Shown here one piece after another: positions 55,312 through 63,931 of a DNA stretch of 64,000 nt. The notes under the pieces were generated by a model. That model worked only from the letters and a program-made list of their open reading frames with translations. It was not told the origin of the DNA and searched no databases. Both the position numbers and the translations under genes were made by a program. The stretch is from the NCBI GenBank assembly GCA_963816855.1, contig CAWFMA010000026.1:124001-188000 (forward strand), written 5' to 3'. Origin of the DNA: DASTFP01 sp963816855. GTDB taxonomy: Bacteria > Verrucomicrobiota > Verrucomicrobiia > Chthoniobacterales > Terrimicrobiaceae. Numbering within the stretch: position 1 is the stretch's first letter; every line of letters starts with the position of its first letter.

Positions 55312-56493
55312 TCAGGACATGTTAAGAAGAGGGAGTCCCTCCGCCATCCGAGCTTTGTGCGCATCGGCGAGATGTCCATAGACTTTGCCGACCAGCACGC
55401 CACCATCGCTATGCCCGAGCCAGCTCGCAACAGTCATGAAGTCCAAGCCCTCGATAACACACTGCGAAACGAAGAAGCGCCTAAGGTCATGAAAACCGGC
55501 CCAAGACAACCCCGCCGCAACACGGACCAGCGTGAATGACTCCCGCAGACTTTTGGCATGAATATCCCGCTCGCCTCGCTGCGGACTCGGGAACAGAAAA
55601 GAACTGTCGCGCGGCCTGTTATCGGCCATCTCGTGCACTAAGGACTTAAGCTCAGCCGAAAAATTCACGACCCTATAACGCGAGTTTTTGGTGTCAGCGT
55701 CGGCTCCGATAGTCAGCTGTTGATTCCAAAGGTCCACATCCTGCCACCGCACTTTCAGCGCCTCCTGTTCGCGTGCTCCCGTTAGGACGAGAAACCGGAT
55801 ATAAAATTTCAACGCCTGCGCGTTCTTAGTCACCATTGGCACGCAGGCTTTGAGAAGTCGTTTGATGTCGCCAGCCGTTAAGAGCGTCCGTTTCGGCGGT
55901 TCGCGCTCTTTGAGTTTCTTGAGCCGTGGCGAAACGCTTAGCCATCCCTTCTCAAGCGCATACGCCATCGCGTTATTGAACGCCACGAGATCAAGATTGA
56001 CGGTCCGGGCCGATACGCCTTCTCGGCGTCGCTGATTTCTAAAATCGGTCATCCGATCTGGCTTGATCCAATCGACTCGGACTCCGCCTAACTGTTTGCT
56101 CCAGCGGTTGAGTGCCTGAATCTCATTCTCCCGGGTTCCAAGCTTCTTTCCAAGGAACTGCGCGCTCCTTTGGTAGTGGGAGGCCAGCGTTTCGAATGTG
56201 GGCCGCCGTCCCGGCAAGTGCATTTCGCCCTCGCGGTTTTCGGTTCGCTTTTTCTCCAACTCCTTCTGAGCATCCACAAGCGATGTTGCCACCAGTGGAA
56301 TACGAACGGGACGACTCTTTTCGTTTGGCCCTGTTACCCTCATCTGAGCATAAAACTTATTCCCCCGTCGCACGAGTCCACGGATTTTTCTCTTGCGGCT
56401 ATCCCGAACCGAAACGAACCTCGCCGCATGTCCCTCTTCTGTGTCTTTGCGTTGCACGGCGTAACGGTCGCACAAAGCGTCGCACAAAGTCAA
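55312..56493 (-). CDS. Tyrosine recombinase/integrase beside tRNA-Leu
   Basis: 393 residues. An N-terminal SAM-like core-binding domain (SHYQRSAQFLGKKLGTRENE, TVNLDLVAFNNAMAYALEKG) precedes the catalytic domain. Catalytic Arg is in VLTGAREQEALKVRW, the His/Arg box in FHDLRRFFVSQCV, the second His in SWLGHSDGG and the Tyr nucleophile in KVYGHL. All are present, so it is probably active. It is transcribed away from the tRNA-Leu gene, its start 45 bases from it. Phage- or island-type integrases next to a tRNA usually recombine at that tRNA. Confidence 0.93.
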   Translation of the reverse strand: MTLCDALCDRYAVQRKDTEEGHAARFVSVRDSRKRKIRGLVRRGNKFYAQMRVTGPNEKSRPVRIPLVATSLVDAQKELEKKRTENREGEMHLPGRRPTFETLASHYQRSAQFLGKKLGTRENEIQALNRWSKQLGGVRVDWIKPDRMTDFRNQRRREGVSARTVNLDLVAFNNAMAYALEKGWLSVSPRLKKLKEREPPKRTLLTAGDIKRLLKACVPMVTKNAQALKFYIRFLVLTGAREQEALKVRWQDVDLWNQQLTIGADADTKNSRYRVVNFSAELKSLVHEMADNRPRDSSFLFPSPQRGERDIHAKSLRESFTLVRVAAGLSWAGFHDLRRFFVSQCVIEGLDFMTVASWLGHSDGGVLVGKVYGHLADAHKARMAEGLPLLNMS

Positions 56494-56537
56494 ACTGGGG
56501 CGATTGAGTTACACGTAACACACTGATCATCAACATC

Positions 56538-56619
56538 GCCCGGATGGCGGAATTGGCAGACGCGCCAGACTTAGGATCTGGTGGAGCAATCCTTGTGGGT
56601 TCGAGTCCCTCTCCGGGCA
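56538..56619 (+). tRNA. tRNA-Leu (anticodon TAG)
   Basis: GCCCGGA at the 5' end pairs with TCCGGGC at the 3' end, with discriminator A at 56619 and no encoded CCA. The D-arm (GGCGGAATTGGCAGACGC), anticodon stem CCAGA/TCTGG with loop CTTAGGA, a long variable arm and T-loop GGGTTCGAGTCCC are all visible. The long variable arm and the TAG anticodon identify leucine (CUA and related codons). Confidence 0.95.
56570..56619 (+). repeat. Attachment-site core inside tRNA-Leu
   Basis: The last 50 bases of the tRNA gene, from the anticodon loop to the discriminator base, recur with one mismatch at 57832-57881 and in degenerate form at 62061-62109. This is the usual att core for islands in tRNA genes. 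Confidence 0.8.
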
Positions 56620-56779
56620 TTGTTGTCAATTAACAACTTACGCAAATGCGGGGGCTGGAGATCGCCAATAAATTGAGCAGCGCATAATTTATGTTACATT
56701 CTAGATTGGGACGAGGAAATTGTAGGCGAGCTTCAGCCCGCTGGAGAAATCTTGGAATGATCGAGGTGGAGGATTTGCC

Positions 56780-57628
56780 ATGGCTCTGATCACCCTCCTG
56801 AAAATCAGTTTTGCTGGGTCGTTCCAAGCTCGGCTAGCGGTGGGAATGGATCCTGGCGATTCCTCGCCCACGGATCCCTACGGCACCTATGGTAAGAAGT
56901 CTCTGGGCCTTGGCGTGAGCGCGACGTATGCTTACCAAGAGAAACCGTTTGATCGTATCGTCCGCCTTTCCCAACCGGTGGATTTGCGCAACGCTCGGAT
57001 GGATCCATGGGAAGACACCACGGTGAAGTCTGTGCAGATAGTTGCGGGCAAGGGAGTCCAATCGGTCCCCCCGGGAAACCCTCTTCTCGGGCAAGTGGTG
57101 TCCCTGGGTAATGCTGCAAAGTTCATTGAGGATGTTGGCTATCTGGTTGACAGTATGGTCTTAAGCATCGGGGCTTTCTTCTCTGCCAAGCCGGTGGGTG
57201 AAGTGGGAATTTTGGCATACCGATACGACAACAAAGCCAAAGCCGAATACCAAACCAAGAAACCCGCCCTTATCACGGCGATCGGGCCGATGGGGTTTGA
57301 TCTCGTGCGCCTGAAAGTGCTTGCCGAGAACGCAAAAGGTAATTTTGCTACCTGGTCCGATATCTTTACAAACATCGCTCCGTATCATTTTTATCTGGAT
57401 CCACCGAGCGTGCAGTTCTCGGCCGGCTTTAGCGACGGCAGCGCCATGGAACGGCCCGCAAATTACTGGTGGGCTGCCAGCCTCGTCTTCTCGCGTTGGG
57501 ACGCTGACACGCTCGGTGGTCAACTCTCCGGCGACATTGCTGCCATTCACGAAAGCGTGTTGCAGCCCGGGGCGAAAATGATCCGCGAGATCTTCGGTAG
57601 GATCTTGGCTATGGCGATACCCGGCTGA
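56780..57628 (+). CDS. Unrecognised protein, sole cargo of the inner tRNA-Leu segment
   Basis: 282 residues, starting MALITLLKISFAGSFQARLA. The sequence is well formed along its length: TYGKKSLGLGVSATYAYQEK, SQPVDLRNARMDPWEDTTVK, SLGNAAKFIEDVGYLVDSMV, LSIGAFFSAKPVGEVGILAY, NYWWAASLVFSRWDADTLGG. It has no clear signal peptide, membrane helix or catalytic motif. The WDADTLGGQLSGDIAAIHES stretch may be a conserved core. I do not recognise the family. It is the only gene between the tRNA-Leu 3' end and the first att repeat, so it probably arrived as an island. Confidence 0.65.
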   Translation: MALITLLKISFAGSFQARLAVGMDPGDSSPTDPYGTYGKKSLGLGVSATYAYQEKPFDRIVRLSQPVDLRNARMDPWEDTTVKSVQIVAGKGVQSVPPGNPLLGQVVSLGNAAKFIEDVGYLVDSMVLSIGAFFSAKPVGEVGILAYRYDNKAKAEYQTKKPALITAIGPMGFDLVRLKVLAENAKGNFATWSDIFTNIAPYHFYLDPPSVQFSAGFSDGSAMERPANYWWAASLVFSRWDADTLGGQLSGDIAAIHESVLQPGAKMIREIFGRILAMAIPG

Positions 57629-57649
57629 CGAAGAAAGTGGCAACAGTAG

Positions 57650-57831
57650 CTGGTCGAAACTAGCGGCCACCACTTTGGCTCCTGCTGCGTGTGCTACTTT
57701 TGTGCTACTTGCGGCATTTTCTGCCTTTCCTTGTCGGAGGGCCCGGGAACGGGCCCTGAGCCGCATCGATGCTTGCTTCCTGCGCATCCGTGTGAACGCC
57801 CATGAATGTAAGAAAAGTCGGATTTCACATT
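57650..57831. repeat. Island-end sequence, copy 1
   Basis: About 180 bases left of the inner att repeat recur, at roughly 75-80% identity by eye, at 61885-62060. Shared landmarks are CTACTTTTGTGCTAC and CGCGCATCCGTGT-like runs. Both copies stand directly before an att core. Confidence 0.6.
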
Positions 57832-57881
57832 CTTAGGATCTGGTGGAGCAATCCTTGTGGGTTCGAGTCCTTCTCCGGGCA
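57832..57881 (+). repeat. Inner att repeat (tRNA-Leu 3' end copy)
   Basis: CTTAGGATCTGGTGGAGCAA and the following bases to CTCCGGGCA match tRNA-Leu 56570-56619 at 49 of 50 positions. It closes a 1.26-kb segment bounded by direct repeats. Confidence 0.85.
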
Positions 57882-58263
57882 AGTACTGAACATCAATAAG
57901 TTACGTAAACTGGCTACCAAGTGTCCTCTGGGTCTACTTTGGTTCTGTGACGAGCAGTTCATACGGCCATTGCCGATGCTCTGCAGGCTCTCGTCCAAGA
58001 TCCAACAGGGCGTATTTCTAGCCCCGATGAACTTGAATCGGTCTTTCATCGACAATCTTTGTTCTGTTGCTAAGGCGGAAACTTTTCGGGAGCATGTCTT
58101 CAAACTGGAGATTCCCATCACCCACCCTTCAGAACCACTGGTATATGCTCGCGTGGCTAAATCGACTCAAGGTGAACAGACTGAGCCTCCTTGCCGCGAT
58201 GAGCTCGTGGGCTCACCGGGAGGCTCCCCTTGATTGGAATAAGCGACGCGCTGCCGCAGTGAC
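57882..58263 (+). other. Possible cassette ORF upstream of the first attC, not assigned
   Basis: A forward frame reads CPLGLLWFCDEQFIRPLPML, NRSFIDNLCSVAKAETFREH and LEIPITHPSEPLVYARVAKS, stopping at 58233. There is no good start or ribosome binding site and no known family. It may be the gene, or remnant, belonging to the degenerate attC that follows. Confidence 0.3.
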
Positions 58264-58326
58264 GCCCAACCGATCGTTGCAGCAGACGCGCCGCAGAGCG
58301 GCCCGCCGCTGAACTCAGATTTAGCC
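58264..58326 (+). other. Degenerate integron attC site
   Basis: R'' is GCCCAAC (58264-58270). L'' is GTTGCAGC (58276-58283) and pairs with L' GCTGAAC (58308-58314) except for one unpaired G. GCCGC and GCGGC form the terminal stem. The R' box, expected as GTTRRRY, has decayed to something like TTTAGCC. It lies before the oxidoreductase gene. Confidence 0.6.
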
Positions 58327-58367
58327 GCAGAGCGGTAACGCCAAATGACTATTAAACTCACCAATCC

Positions 58368-59501
58368 ATGAAAACGCACATCCTCATTCTCGGCGCTGGC
58401 TTCGGCGGGATGGAACTCAGCACCACGCTCTCGGAGGCGTTTGGCGACGGCATCGAAGTGACGCTGATTGACAAGAACGATTCCTTCTATTTCGGCTTCT
58501 CGAAGCTCGACGTGATGTTCGGGCACGCGAGGCCCAACGCAGTGCGACTGCCGTACGAGAAATTCGTGAAACCCGGCGTGCGGCTGCTCCAGGAAACGAT
58601 CTCGTTGGTCGATCCCGTCGCGAAGCGCGTTACAACCGATCGCGGAACCCATGAAGCCGACTTCCTGGTCATCGCGCTCGGAGCCGATTACGATTTTGCC
58701 GCCACGCCGGGCATGGCAGACGCCACCGAGTTCTATACCCTTGAGGGCGCGACGCGGCTGGGTGAAATCCTTCCTTCGTTCACGCAGGGCCATGTTCTCA
58801 TCGCCGTCGGCGGGGCGCCGTTCAAATGCCCGCCGGCGCCCAGCGAAGCGGCGCTGATGATGCACGACTACCTCACGACCCGCGGCGTCCGCAACGCATG
58901 CGAGATCACGCTCATCCTCCCGCTCGAAGCTCCGACGCCTCCGTCGCCCGAGACCTCACGGGCGTTGCTCACCGCGTTCGCGGAGCGGAACATCACTTTC
59001 GTCGCCGACCGTGAAATGAGATTGGTGGACACGCAGCGCCGGGAGGTGACCCTCGACGATGGCCGCGTGTTTTCCTACGACCTTTTCCTTGGCGTGCCGG
59101 CCATCCGTGCGCCGAAGATACTCGAGGATAGCGGCATGACCGAGGACGGCTATGTGCCGGTGAAGCCCAGGACGCTCGAGACGCGCTTCCCCGACGTTTA
59201 CGCGGTCGGCGACTGCGCGCGACAGGGCACACCGAAAGCCGGCATCTTCGCCGAGGGCGCCGCGCGCGCGGTCGCCAAGGCGTTGATTGCGCGCGTGCGG
59301 AACGAGGAGGTTCCAGTGACTCACGCTGGGACGGGCGTGTGCTACATCGAGTTCGGCGGCGGGCGGATCGGCCGCGTGGACGTGGACTTCTTCTCCGATC
59401 CCGATGGTCCGACGGGCACCTATCACGAGCCTTCGGTCGCGATGCGCGCAGACAAGGAGCACTTCGGTTCGAGCCGCCGCGCCCGCTGGTTTGGGCTGTA
59501 G
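58368..59501 (+). CDS. NAD(P)/FAD-dependent oxidoreductase (cassette gene)
   Basis: 377 residues of the two-dinucleotide-fold flavoprotein superfamily, close to sulfide:quinone reductase/NDH-2 types. The FAD loop is ILILGAGFGGMELSTTL, the second ATG-like motif is FLVIALGADYDF, the NAD(P) part is HVLIAVGGAPFKCPPAPSEA, and the flavin-end motif is DVYAVGDCARQGTPKAGIFA. One Cys lies in the CPPAPSEA loop; the two-Cys active site of true sulfide:quinone reductases is not evident. The electron acceptor is unknown. It lies between the two attC sites, so it is organised as an integron-type gene cassette, with its stop 10 bases before the second attC. Confidence 0.88.
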   Translation: MKTHILILGAGFGGMELSTTLSEAFGDGIEVTLIDKNDSFYFGFSKLDVMFGHARPNAVRLPYEKFVKPGVRLLQETISLVDPVAKRVTTDRGTHEADFLVIALGADYDFAATPGMADATEFYTLEGATRLGEILPSFTQGHVLIAVGGAPFKCPPAPSEAALMMHDYLTTRGVRNACEITLILPLEAPTPPSPETSRALLTAFAERNITFVADREMRLVDTQRREVTLDDGRVFSYDLFLGVPAIRAPKILEDSGMTEDGYVPVKPRTLETRFPDVYAVGDCARQGTPKAGIFAEGAARAVAKALIARVRNEEVPVTHAGTGVCYIEFGGGRIGRVDVDFFSDPDGPTGTYHEPSVAMRADKEHFGSSRRARWFGL

Positions 59502-59511
59502 CAATGAAAGC

Positions 59512-59604
59512 GGCTAACCATGCGCTGCAGCTAATCCGGCCCTCGCGCTCCGGTTGCAATCCACGCGTCTCGTGGGCCGGGTCGCTGAGCTTTAGTCGTT
59601 AGGC
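59512..59604 (+). other. Integron attC recombination site
   Basis: R'' GGCTAAC (59512-59518) and R' GTTAGGC (59598-59604) pair with one mismatch. L'' GCTGCAGC (59524-59531) pairs with L' GCTGAGC (59584-59590) leaving one extrahelical G, the strand-recognition feature of attC. CCGGCCC (59536-59542) and GGGCCGG (59574-59580) extend the stem. At 93 bases it is within the usual size range. Confidence 0.82.
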
Positions 59605-59644
59605 GAACAATTTGCAAAACGAAAAGTCAACCAACAATCTCACC

Positions 59645-60470
59645 ATGAATGCTCCCATGAATCCAAACAAAGCACTTTGGGAAAAAGGTGACTTTACGCG
59701 CATTGCCGAGAGCATGCGAGAAAGCGGAGAGGCGCTCGATCCAGCGCCTTGGCATATCAAACGGCCTCAAGGTTCTGGACCTTGGCTGTGGCGATGGCAC
59801 GACGGCAATACCCGCGGCAAAACTCGGAGCGGAGGTGCTTGGCGTTGATATCGCGAGCAACCTGGTTGCGGCTGGGAACAAGCGGGCCAAGGAGCTTGGC
59901 CTGGCCAACTGCCGGTTCCAGGAAGGCGATGCGACCAATCTGCATCAAGTGCCGGAGCACGCGTTTGATCTCGTCGTGAGCATCTTTGGCGCGATGTTTG
60001 CGCCCAAGCCGTTTGAGGTGGCCAAAGAGATGGTGCGGGTGACCCGGCCCGGAGGTCGGATCATTATGGGCAACTGGATTCCCAATGATCCGACGCTGGT
60101 GGCGCAGATTTTGAAGATCAGTTCCGCCTACACGCCGCCACCGCCGGAAGGCTTCGTCAGCCCGATGACGTGGGGGATCGAGAGCAACGTGATCGAACGA
60201 TTTGCCGGCGCGGGAGTTCCCGCCGAGAAGATCTCCTTCGCCCGGGACACGTTTACGTTCAACTATCCCAGCCCCCCCGCGGCGTTCGTGGATGAATTCC
60301 GAAAATACTACGGGCCGACCATGAATGCCTTCGAAGCGGCGGAAAAGAACGGTCGAGCCGCTGATTTGCAGAAAGAGCTGGAAGAATTGTTCAACCGCCA
60401 AAACCAAAGCCCGCGCAAGGATGCCACGTCCATTCCCGCAACCTTCTTGCGCGTCACTGTTGCGCTTTGA
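59645..60470 (+). pseudogene. SAM-dependent methyltransferase cassette gene with one frameshift
   Basis: From the ATG at 59645 the frame reads MNAPMNPNKALWEKGDFTRI and AESMRESGEAL, then leaves the family sequence. One extra A near 59739 explains it; removing the base gives ALVQRLGISNGLKVLDLGCG, where LDLGCGDGTT is the SAM-binding motif I. The next frame continues without a break (TRPGGRIIMGNWIPNDPTLV, RDTFTFNYPSPPAAFVDEFR) to 60470. The whole would be about 275 residues, a UbiE-like class I methyltransferase. It follows the attC at 59512-59604; a GCCTAAC (60508-60514) after its stop looks like the first box of its own lost attC. A partial copy lies at 35.8-36.0 kb. Confidence 0.75.
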
Positions 60471-60777
60471 AAGGGTTCAAGTGGCGAGAGAAAGTGATGC
60501 CGCAACCGCCTAACCCCTATGAAAGGTATCAAGTAAGCTTTGGAAGATTTAACGTCGATTACATAAGATGGTTCCTTGGGGGTTGGCAGGCTTTCTGACC
60601 GCATCCCTTAGCCGTCGGGAAAGCGAAGCGATGGGGGGGCGGTCGGAAAAGTCTGCCGGGTGTTTAAATGTTGATATTTGGAACGTTTCCACTTCGAAGG
60701 ATTGTGCTTAGGGTTCTGCTTCAGCTTCCAAACTCCTATCCGTGCATCCGAGTTCAAGCTCGGAGCGATAATTTGAC

Positions 60778-61250
60778 TTATTCGTCAGCGTGAAGTGGAA
60801 CGTGGACGCGGTTCAACCTATAGGCGACGAGGGCCTGTAGCCGGGGCTCAGCTCGGGCTCCTTTTGCCAGGACGGCGAGCCGGTTCTTCTGCACCGGGTG
60901 ATATCGGGACTGAAAACGCACCATGCGCCATGCCAGCTCAACCAGAACAGCGCGCAGCCTGCGATTTTCCATGTTTTGTGACTACCTGGCACGCGTTTGG
61001 TCCCCGAGCTATACTCGCCCCGACAAAGGCCTGTGTAACTGGAGACCTGGCGTCGGTTCTTGAAGCGCTGCCAGTAAGCAGATCTCGCGGCTAGTGACTA
61101 AGCTGCTCAAGGCGCCCATGCCTGTGTGCAGCGCAGGAGCCGCCTTCTCCAACTCGATAGTGAGCGCCCGAACCGATTGATTTTGGATAGCGCCGCAGTC
61201 CGTCAGGCGAAGCGGTAGAATTTTTAGCACGCCATTCACATTTCGAAACA
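60778..61250 (-). pseudogene. IS110-family transposase C-terminal remnant
   Basis: The reverse strand shows, across several frames, RALTIELEKAAPALHTGMGA, RRQVSSYTGLCRGEYSSG and NRRLRAVLVELAWRMVRFQS. This is the C-terminal Transposase_20 order (RR..SSYTGLCPSEYSSG...HGN.RLR..LVE.AWR.VR.QP). It is a different lineage from the IS110 copy at 39.4 kb. The N-terminal DEDD part is missing. Confidence 0.65.
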
Positions 61251-61294
61251 CCTCGTATTCTTTGGTGTTGTTCCAAAAACCTCGCGATACAGTG

Positions 61295-61750
61295 TTACGG
61301 GGTGTCCTTGCCGAGCGGCAAAGTCTCGATGGCTTCCAAAATGGGCGATCCGGATTTGAGAAAGCGGATGCTGTTCGCCGGAACCGTGAAGAGTCCCCGC
61401 AGGTCCTCACGGATGCCTTCGACGAGGACCCACCTGTCTCGCCGGTTGATGGTCCTCGGCATTTGGATGAAGCGGATCGCGCGGTTGATCAATGGATTGT
61501 GAGGAATCGGGCTGCCGCGATGGGGAGTCGTCACATAGATTACTCGGGCGATGTCGCTGCGCGGGGCGAATTTCACCGTGTCTTTGATCAGGCGCCGCGC
61601 CTCGGGGCTGAGGTCGAGTTCTTCGAGGGGAGTCCGAAAGTGCTGCCCAAAAGCTCTCCCCCGGCTCGCGAACAATAAGGCTGGAGATGAGTCCGCCCAC
61701 GAGGATGATGATGTGGAGGTTGGGGTGGCGCCCGTCCGTTTCCAGTTCGC
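61295..61750 (-). pseudogene. Alpha/beta-hydrolase (lipase-like) remnant
   Basis: Two frames together give GGLISSLIVREPGESFWAAL, then LEELDLSPEARRLIKDTVKF, RVIYVTTPHRGSPIP and RWVLVEGIREDLRGLF. This resembles bacterial esterase/lipases that carry GHSMGG before the first segment and a HSIIGDRG-like motif after NLPLGKDTPY. Here GHSMGG is lost, a frameshift follows near 61630, and a TAA stands where the Tyr after KDTP should be. The gene is dead. Confidence 0.55.
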
Positions 61751-61884
61751 AGTGAAAAAACGGTCCAATTCCGAGTAAAAAGAATCTGGCCAGCATGGAG
61801 TTGGATCCTTCCGCTGGTCGTCTAGTTCCTTTATGGAGTCGAGTTGTGAACGTGGCATTAGGAACGTTGGCCAGCGATCCTGAA

Positions 61885-62109
61885 CGGGGCGAAACACCCG
61901 CCAATTTGACCACGCCGCGTGTTCTACTTTTGTGCTACCTGCGGGATTTCCTTCCTTTCGTTGTCGCAAGGCTCACGAACAGGCTCTGCGCCGCATTAGT
62001 GCTGGCTTCCCGCGCATCCGTGTAAACCCCCAATGACGCAAAAAAGCCGGATTGCACTTTCTTGGGCCCTTTGGAGGAATCCTTGTGGATTGGAGATCAT
62101 CTCCGAGAA
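61885..62109. repeat. Island-end sequence copy 2 with degenerate outer att
   Basis: 61885-62060 is a diverged copy of 57650-57831. It is followed at 62061-62109 by a degenerate tRNA-Leu 3' end in which GGAATCCTTGTGG and ATCTCCG are still recognisable. It probably marks the original outer border of the island. Confidence 0.6.
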
Positions 62110-62754
62110 ATCATTGCACATAAACGCGTTAGTACGACCGAACATTCAACAGGAATTTGCAGATGCTCCGCCAGGGTTTTCTTAAGGGTAACGCGAGACA
62201 CGGTTGAGTTCTTCGGACTCTTAGGAATCCATTAAGGCTACGAAATGTCTCCGCTACGCTCGCCGAGGTCGGGCTGCGCTCCGACACGTGCGATGGATTT
62301 CCAACATTCGAATAGCCGTTCTCTCTATCAGGACTCCGCCTTCGAGCAGGGTGCTGCTCTCTGGACTTGACACCGTGTTCAAAACAATCCCAACGGGAAC
62401 ATTTCTCTCGGCCTGTCCAGGAGACCGCGGCCCCCCTTCAGGGTTATGAGCGGGGACTTGCGACGAACGAGAGCGACCTTGTCGACGGCCAATCAAGATT
62501 AGCGCGGGAGGCCACCGTGCGCTGCCGCTTTCGACCCCTACGCGATGGAATCGAGACCGCAAAATGCCACGTCTACCACCTATTGGATCTCGTTGTCCGG
62601 GAGAATTTCTCCTTCGAAGGGCACGGATACTTTATCAACGGTTGGCAGACATGCTAAACGGTGGGAGGGCGGCTGGGGAAAGATCTTCGAGAAAGCCATT
62701 GAAATCGGGGAAGAATCTCGCATATTCTACCATAGACTCCCGAGGTAAGGTCTT
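62110..62754. other. Intergenic stretch without a recognisable gene
   Basis: Between the degenerate att and the epimerase gene. Short open frames on both strands have no family-like content. The last bases hold GAGGTAAGG just before the ATG at 62755. Confidence 0.4.
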
Positions 62755-63891
62755 ATGGTAATCCCCCGCCATGGCTTAGCTATCATTGGCTTGGTCATAT
62801 TTTTTGTCGGTGCGTTCCTTTCCAGTTTGAGAGCGCAAATCAACCCCGAAGCTTTTCGCCGAACAATTGACGGCTCTCCAGTCGATCTTTACACGCTGAA
62901 GAACTCAAATGGGTTGGAAGCGAAGATCACGAACTACGGGGGAATCGTTGTCTCTCTTGCGGTGCCCGACAAGGATGGAAAGTTAGGCGACGTGGTGCTT
63001 GGCTACGACACATTAAATGACTACATCGGCAACACACCCTACTTTGGTTCCTTGATCGGCCGCTATGGCAACCGAATCGCTAAGGGACGCTTCACTGTCG
63101 ACGGCGTCGAGTATCAGCTTGCACAAAACAACGGCCCGAACTCTTTGCATGGCGGACGCAAGGGATTCGATAAGGTCGTCTGGCAAGCTGAGCAGTTGGA
63201 CACTCCCGAAGGGCCAGCACTCAAACTGACCTACGTGAGCAAAGACGGGGAAGAAAACTACCCCGGTGAGCTTCGCTGCGAAGTAACTTACAGGTTGACG
63301 AACAAGAACGAATTGAAGATCGACTACGCGGCGGAGGCGAGCAAGCCGACCTTTGTAAATCTTACGCATCACTCATACTTCAATCTCAAAGACGCCGGAG
63401 CCAGCGACATCTTGGGGCACGAGTTGATGATCAAGGCCGACAAGTTCACGCCTGTCGACAAGGATCTTATCCCGACCGGGGAACTTAGGCCCGTCGCCGG
63501 CACGCCGTTCGATTTCAACAAGCCGACAGCAATCGGAGCTCGGGTCGAAAGCGATGACGAACAGATGCAGTTTGGAAAAGGTTACGATCATAACTGGGTG
63601 CTCGACCGGCAGGGAAAAGATTTGGAGTTGGTCGCTTCTCTTTACGAGCCCATCTCCGGAAGATTCATGGAAGTCCTGACAACCGAACCGGGCCTTCAAT
63701 TTTATTGCGGCAACTTTCTCGACGGGACGAACAAAGGCAAGGGTGGCACGGTTTACCAGCACCGGACCGGTCTCTGTCTGGAGACGCAGCACTTTCCCGA
63801 TTCACCAAACCACCCGGACTTTCCGAGCACAGAGCTAAAACCGGGTGAGAAGTACACACAGACAACGGTTTACCGTTTCTCGACGAAGTAG
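62755..63891 (+). CDS. galM: Secreted aldose 1-epimerase (galactose mutarotase)
   Basis: 378 residues with an N-terminal signal segment (LAIIGLVIFFVGAFLSSLRA). It interconverts alpha and beta anomers of aldohexoses, here probably in the periplasm. Family motifs: LEAKITNYGGIVVSLAVPDK, YFGSLIGRYGNRIAKGRF, NNGPNSLHGGRKGFDK with one catalytic His, NLTHHSYFNL with the other, and GLCLETQHFPDSPNHP with the catalytic Glu. The length is usual for the periplasmic group. A Tat-exported protein gene starts 41 bases downstream. Confidence 0.93.
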   Translation: MVIPRHGLAIIGLVIFFVGAFLSSLRAQINPEAFRRTIDGSPVDLYTLKNSNGLEAKITNYGGIVVSLAVPDKDGKLGDVVLGYDTLNDYIGNTPYFGSLIGRYGNRIAKGRFTVDGVEYQLAQNNGPNSLHGGRKGFDKVVWQAEQLDTPEGPALKLTYVSKDGEENYPGELRCEVTYRLTNKNELKIDYAAEASKPTFVNLTHHSYFNLKDAGASDILGHELMIKADKFTPVDKDLIPTGELRPVAGTPFDFNKPTAIGARVESDDEQMQFGKGYDHNWVLDRQGKDLELVASLYEPISGRFMEVLTTEPGLQFYCGNFLDGTNKGKGGTVYQHRTGLCLETQHFPDSPNHPDFPSTELKPGEKYTQTTVYRFSTK

Positions 63892-63931
63892 TAGTTTACA
63901 CAACCAAACATAACCCCCAGAAGACGATCCC

